NCBI GenBank assembly: GCA_002422375.1
Contig: DIUQ01000048.1
Coordinates: 1 to 10,336, forward strand
Length of the DNA: 10,336 nucleotides
Source: a bacterium UBA6154
GTDB taxonomy: Bacteria > Actinomycetota > Actinomycetes > S36-B12
Reading direction: 5' to 3'
The position numbers and the translations under genes were made by a program. The notes beneath the pieces are model-generated. The model was given only the letters and a program-made list of their open reading frames with translations. It searched no databases and was not told the origin of the DNA. How positions within the stretch are numbered: position 1 is the stretch's first letter; every line of letters begins with the position of its first letter. Below are positions 7,729 to 10,336 of the stretch, piece by piece.

Positions 7729-7734
7729 ATGCTA
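7729..7734 (-). promoter_or_regulatory. pgsA: Candidate -10 element for pgsA
   Basis: On the minus strand TAGCAT fits TANNNT. It lies 38 nt from the pgsA ATG, giving a leader of about 30 nt that includes the GAGGA Shine-Dalgarno. No convincing -35 hexamer is seen 16-18 bp upstream. It shares two bases with the candidate -10 of the divergent gene. Confidence 0.4.
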
Positions 7735-7738
7735 CCGT
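7733..7738 (+). promoter_or_regulatory. Candidate -10 element for the EF-G2-like gene, apparently leaderless
   Basis: TACCGT fits TANNNT and is followed by 6 nt and then the ATG at 7745, the spacing expected if transcription starts at the A of the start codon. This would explain why that ATG has no Shine-Dalgarno sequence. Leaderless transcripts are common in actinobacteria. The call rests on pattern and spacing only. Confidence 0.4.
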
Positions 7739-7744
7739 CCGAGC

Positions 7745-8779
7745 ATGCAGCAACAGGCATCCGTCGCGATCCTGTCTCCCCATGACTCGCTAGCGGTCAA
7801 GACTGCTCACGCCATGACTGAAATCAGTCCAACTCAGATCACACTGGCTCATTCAGCTTCTTCAACTGTTACGACACATCTCGTATACCCGGCAGAACCA
7901 CAGCGCTACAACGACCCGGATCTGGGTGCCTTTCTGGGGTGGGGCGCCCATTGCACGGTGCTGGTGATTGATAGTTCACAGGGCATTGATGGAGACACCA
8001 TCAATTTCGCATCCATTGCCATGGGTCACCATCCCACGATCATTGCTGTGACGGGCATTGATCGCGACCGGGGAGATTTTGATGAATCCCTCGCAGTCTG
8101 CCAGCGTCTCTTTGGATCTGACAAGCATGTCATTGCAACGGCACTTCCAGTGCTCAACGACCAAGAAGAGGTTCAAGGCACCCTCAATCTGTTAACGGAG
8201 TCAATCCAATGGAGCAACACCGACGGTTCATTGGTTGAGCATGATCTTGATGCGGAGCATTATGAATTAATAGAGAACCGCTGGGAGGAACTCAGTGCGG
8301 CCTTGGCTGTTGTTTCACTCAACGATTCTTTCGTTGCTGACATATTGGCGGGTGAGCGAGTTAGTGCGCACATCCTTTACGCGGAGATTATTGATGCCGC
8401 CCGCAGAGGTGAGCTTGTACCAGTAATGCCCATGTCAGGAAATGTTGGATTGACGGAGTTGGTCGATTTAGCCAATGAGCTCGGAAAGCCCCGTGAACAG
8501 CCATGGAGTCCCGCTCCGATTATTGAGGAACATGACGTTCTGGCGACTGTCCTCACGAATAACATGGTGCGAATCTGGCGGGGCTCAATGTCAAACGGAA
8601 ACTACTTTCTGGATTCCACAGTGGGCACGGTTACCGACATTCGATCTGTCCGTGGACATCAGTTGAACCATTCACAGGACCTAGAGATCTATCTGCTTAC
8701 CACGGACCCGGTCACGCCACCGGGAACCACCATTTCAAGCACTGGCATTAGGTTGCGCTACAACCCTGACCAGGACTAA
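7745..8779 (+). CDS. Degenerate, truncated EF-G2-like protein (predicted GTPase-dead)
   Basis: The 344-residue product resembles actinobacterial EF-G2 (FusA2-type) over domains I and II only. Recognisable blocks are VLVIDSSQGIDGDT (72-85), IDRDRGDFDESLAVCQRLFG (105-124), EHDLDAEHYELIE (165-177), LAGERVSAHI (201-210), RRGELVPVMPMSGNVGLTELV (220-240), and a domain II-like barrel at about 264-335. The nucleotide-binding motifs are lost. The P-loop position reads SPHDSLAVKT instead of a GXXXXGKT motif. No DTPG switch II is present, only LVYPAEPQ-type sequence, and the NKXD/TKLD position reads TGID. Domains III-V, needed for translocation, are absent; EF-G proteins are usually near 700 residues. 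GTP hydrolysis and normal elongation activity are therefore unlikely. The frame is open and clean, so it is probably a retained gene, though a decaying relic is possible. Role unknown. There is no Shine-Dalgarno, and the stop overlaps the HIT stop. Confidence 0.85.
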   Translation: MQQQASVAILSPHDSLAVKTAHAMTEISPTQITLAHSASSTVTTHLVYPAEPQRYNDPDLGAFLGWGAHCTVLVIDSSQGIDGDTINFASIAMGHHPTIIAVTGIDRDRGDFDESLAVCQRLFGSDKHVIATALPVLNDQEEVQGTLNLLTESIQWSNTDGSLVEHDLDAEHYELIENRWEELSAALAVVSLNDSFVADILAGERVSAHILYAEIIDAARRGELVPVMPMSGNVGLTELVDLANELGKPREQPWSPAPIIEEHDVLATVLTNNMVRIWRGSMSNGNYFLDSTVGTVTDIRSVRGHQLNHSQDLEIYLLTTDPVTPPGTTISSTGIRLRYNPDQD

Positions 8780-9276
8780 TCACTGACCCACGATTGAGCC
8801 AGCAGCTCCCGCGTATCTGACAAAAGCTGCGGCAACACTTTGGTTCCGCCAATGATGGGCATGAAATTTGTGTCGCCACCCCACCGAGGCACTACGTGCT
8901 GGTGGAGATGTTCTGCGATTCCCGCACCGGAAATAGATCCCTGGTTCATGCCAATGTTGAACCCCTGAGCATTGGACACTTGTCGCAGAGTGCGCATGGC
9001 CTGCTGTGTCAGCAGCGCAATTCCATCAATTTCCACTGTAGTCAATTCGGTGTAGTCCGCTACATGTCGGTAGGGGCACACTAAAAGATGCCCCGAGTTG
9101 TAGGGAAAGAGGTTCAGGACAACGTACGCACTCTCGCCGCGCGCGCACACGAGATCAACGTCTGGCGATTCAACGCTGGGGGCGACACAGAATGGACATT
9201 CGTCTGGCTTACCCGTTTCACCACGGAGATACTGCATTCGATGCGGCGTATACAACCGATCCCATGCATCTGACAT
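8776..9276 (-). CDS. HIT-family protein, likely diadenosine tetraphosphate (Ap4A) phosphorylase
   Basis: The 166-residue product has the histidine-triad motif HLHQHVV (H123, H125, H127) followed by PRWGGDTNF (130-138), and resembles the mycobacterial HIT protein Rv2613c, an Ap4A phosphorylase. Such enzymes split dinucleoside polyphosphates, which aminoacyl-tRNA synthetases make as by-products, so the place beside thrS is apt. An N-terminal CPFC (27-30), together with H71 and the first HIT histidine, could bind zinc as in related HIT proteins. LNLFPYNSGHLLVCPYRH (54-71) is typical of the fold. ATG 9276 lies 2 nt after the thrS stop, so the two are probably cotranscribed. Its TAG overlaps the TAA of the opposing gene. 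The exact substrate is inferred from the homologue. Confidence 0.93.
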   Translation of the reverse strand: MSDAWDRLYTPHRMQYLRGETGKPDECPFCVAPSVESPDVDLVCARGESAYVVLNLFPYNSGHLLVCPYRHVADYTELTTVEIDGIALLTQQAMRTLRQVSNAQGFNIGMNQGSISGAGIAEHLHQHVVPRWGGDTNFMPIIGGTKVLPQLLSDTRELLAQSWVSD

Positions 9277-9278
9277 AA

Positions 9279-10336
9279 CTAGACCTGGATTCGGTCCGCG
9301 ATTGATTGCACAATCTCACTGACTGCAGACTCAATGGGAACACCATTCTTTTGGGTTCCATCGCGATATCGGAATGACACGGCGTTGGCAGCAAGGTCCT
9401 CGTCCCCGGCAATCAACATGAAGGGAACCTTGTCCTTTTGCGCCGTGCGTATTTTCTTCTGCATGCGGTCGTCTGAAGTATCCACTTCCACGCGAACGCC
9501 ACGCTCCTTGAGTTGAGCGGCAACAGTCTCCAAATACGCGTTGTGGGAATCAGTGATTGGAATGCACACCACTTGCACGGGAGCTAACCACGGGGGAAAT
9601 GCCCCTGCGTAGTGCTCGAGAAGGACGGCGAAGAACCGTTCAATAGAACCGAAGAGTGCACGGTGAACCATGATTGGACGTTGCCGCGTGCCGTCAGCAG
9701 ACTGATACTCCAGATCAAATCGCTGCGGCAGTTGGAAGTCAACCTGAATGGTCGACATTTGCCATGTGCGACCAATCGCATCCTTGGCTTGCACGGAAAT
9801 CTTGGGGCCATAGAAAGCAGCGCCCCCCTCGTCCAGCACCAGGTCAAGCCCTTGACTCTCCGCCGCTTGACGCAAAATATCGGTGGCTTCTTCCCATTCA
9901 GAATCTGTTCCCACGAACTTCTCAGGGTTTTTGGTGGACAACTCTAGATAGAAATCAGTTAACCCGTAATCACGCAAAAGACCTAACACAAAGTCGAGGA
10001 GTGAATTCAACTCGTGAGGTAGCTGTTCGAGAGTGCAATAGATGTGGGCGTCGTCCTGCGTGAATCCCCGCGCACGAGTCATTCCATGCACCACACCACT
10101 TTTCTCGTAGCGATACACGGTTCCAAACTCAAAGAGCCGCAAAGGCAACTCCCGATACGACCGGCCACGGGAAGAGAAGATCAAGTTATGCATGGGGCAA
10201 TTCATGGGCTTGAGGTAGTAATCCGCACCTTGGCGCTTGACTTGCCCGTCCTCGTGAAATTCCGCGTCAAGATGCATGGGCGGATACATGCCGTCGGAGT
10301 ACCAATCCAAATGCCCTGATTGTTCAAACAACGCTG
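9279..10336 (-). CDS. thrS: ThrS, threonyl-tRNA synthetase (C-terminal part, 5' end outside window)
   Basis: ThrS attaches threonine to tRNA-Thr. About 352 codons of the catalytic and anticodon-binding domains are visible. The frame continues through the window edge; the TTG at 10331 is an internal leucine, not a start. Numbering from that leucine, the three zinc ligands that recognise threonine are present: C45 in KPMNCPMH, H82 in [11 protein letters not shown] and H223 in [12 protein letters not shown]. Class II motif 2 (around 66-90, FEFGTVYR to TQDDAH) and motif 3 (around 222-232) are intact. The anticodon-binding domain begins near [10 protein letters not shown] (250-259) and runs to the end. 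The C-terminus is followed after 2 nt by the HIT gene. The TGS and editing domains and any leader regulation lie outside the window. Confidence 0.97.
   Translation of the reverse strand, partial: ALFEQSGHLDWYSDGMYPPMHLDAEFHEDGQVKRQGADYYLKPMNCPMHNLIFSSRGRSYRELPLRLFEFGTVYRYEKSGVVHGMTRARGFTQDDAHIYCTLEQLPHELNSLLDFVLGLLRDYGLTDFYLELSTKNPEKFVGTDSEWEEATDILRQAAESQGLDLVLDEGGAAFYGPKISVQAKDAIGRTWQMSTIQVDFQLPQRFDLEYQSADGTRQRPIMVHRALFGSIERFFAVLLEHYAGAFPPWLAPVQVVCIPITDSHNAYLETVAAQLKERGVRVEVDTSDDRMQKKIRTAQKDKVPFMLIAGDEDLAANAVSFRYRDGTQKNGVPIESAVSEIVQSIADRIQV

Noticed and set aside
7691..7783. N-terminal extension of PgsA upstream of ATG 7690
   Set aside because: The extra 31 residues do not resemble the family, overlap the divergent gene, and a good Shine-Dalgarno precedes ATG 7690.
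10329..10331. Start of thrS at 10331
   Set aside because: It is an internal leucine codon (TTG) in the catalytic domain; the frame continues past the window edge and the upstream domains are missing.

Overview
The window looks like a chromosomal core region of an actinomycete (Actinomycetota) with only moderate GC; sampled lines suggest mid-50s percent. Three things point there. The gene neighbourhood resembles the thrS - HIT phosphorylase - pgsA - PIM acyltransferase - pimA - pdxS - pdxT - yebC - ruvC - ruvA region known from Mycobacterium and Streptomyces. Genes for phosphatidylinositol mannoside (PIM) synthesis are present. The encoded proteins resemble actinobacterial family members as I remember them. 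Nearly everything lies on the minus strand, so the operons read from high to low coordinates. I see no tRNA, rRNA, CRISPR array, insertion sequence or phage gene. The genus cannot be fixed from this sequence; a moderate-GC aquatic lineage is only a guess.

Region 1 (10336 to 8776, minus): the 3' part of thrS (threonyl-tRNA synthetase, cut by the window edge), followed 2 nt later by a HIT-family Ap4A-phosphorylase-like protein. Region 2 (7745-8779, plus): the only plus-strand gene. It encodes a short relative of the actinobacterial EF-G2 protein whose GTP-binding motifs are all degraded and whose domains III-V are absent. Its stop codon overlaps the HIT stop codon, and its start faces pgsA across 54 bp.

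Region 3 (7690 to 4422, minus): a compact membrane-lipid operon. PgsA makes phosphatidylinositol phosphate, PimA adds the first mannose to phosphatidylinositol, and a PatA-like acyltransferase acylates the resulting mannoside. The last gene, translationally coupled to pimA, is a LemA-like membrane-anchored helical protein of unknown function.

Region 4 (4302 to 1, minus): after a 119-bp gap with a weak promoter candidate come pdxS and pdxT (pyridoxal 5'-phosphate synthase), yebC (translation factor family), a wax ester synthase/diacylglycerol acyltransferase, ruvC, and the first codons of ruvA. Tight junctions (TAATG between yebC and the acyltransferase, ATGA between ruvC and ruvA) suggest one transcript. 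The storage-lipid acyltransferase is the unexpected member.

The most unusual item is the EF-G2-like pseudo-GTPase. Secondary points are its apparently leaderless promoter sharing bases with the pgsA promoter, the wax synthase inserted before the ruv genes, and the LemA-like protein in the PIM operon.
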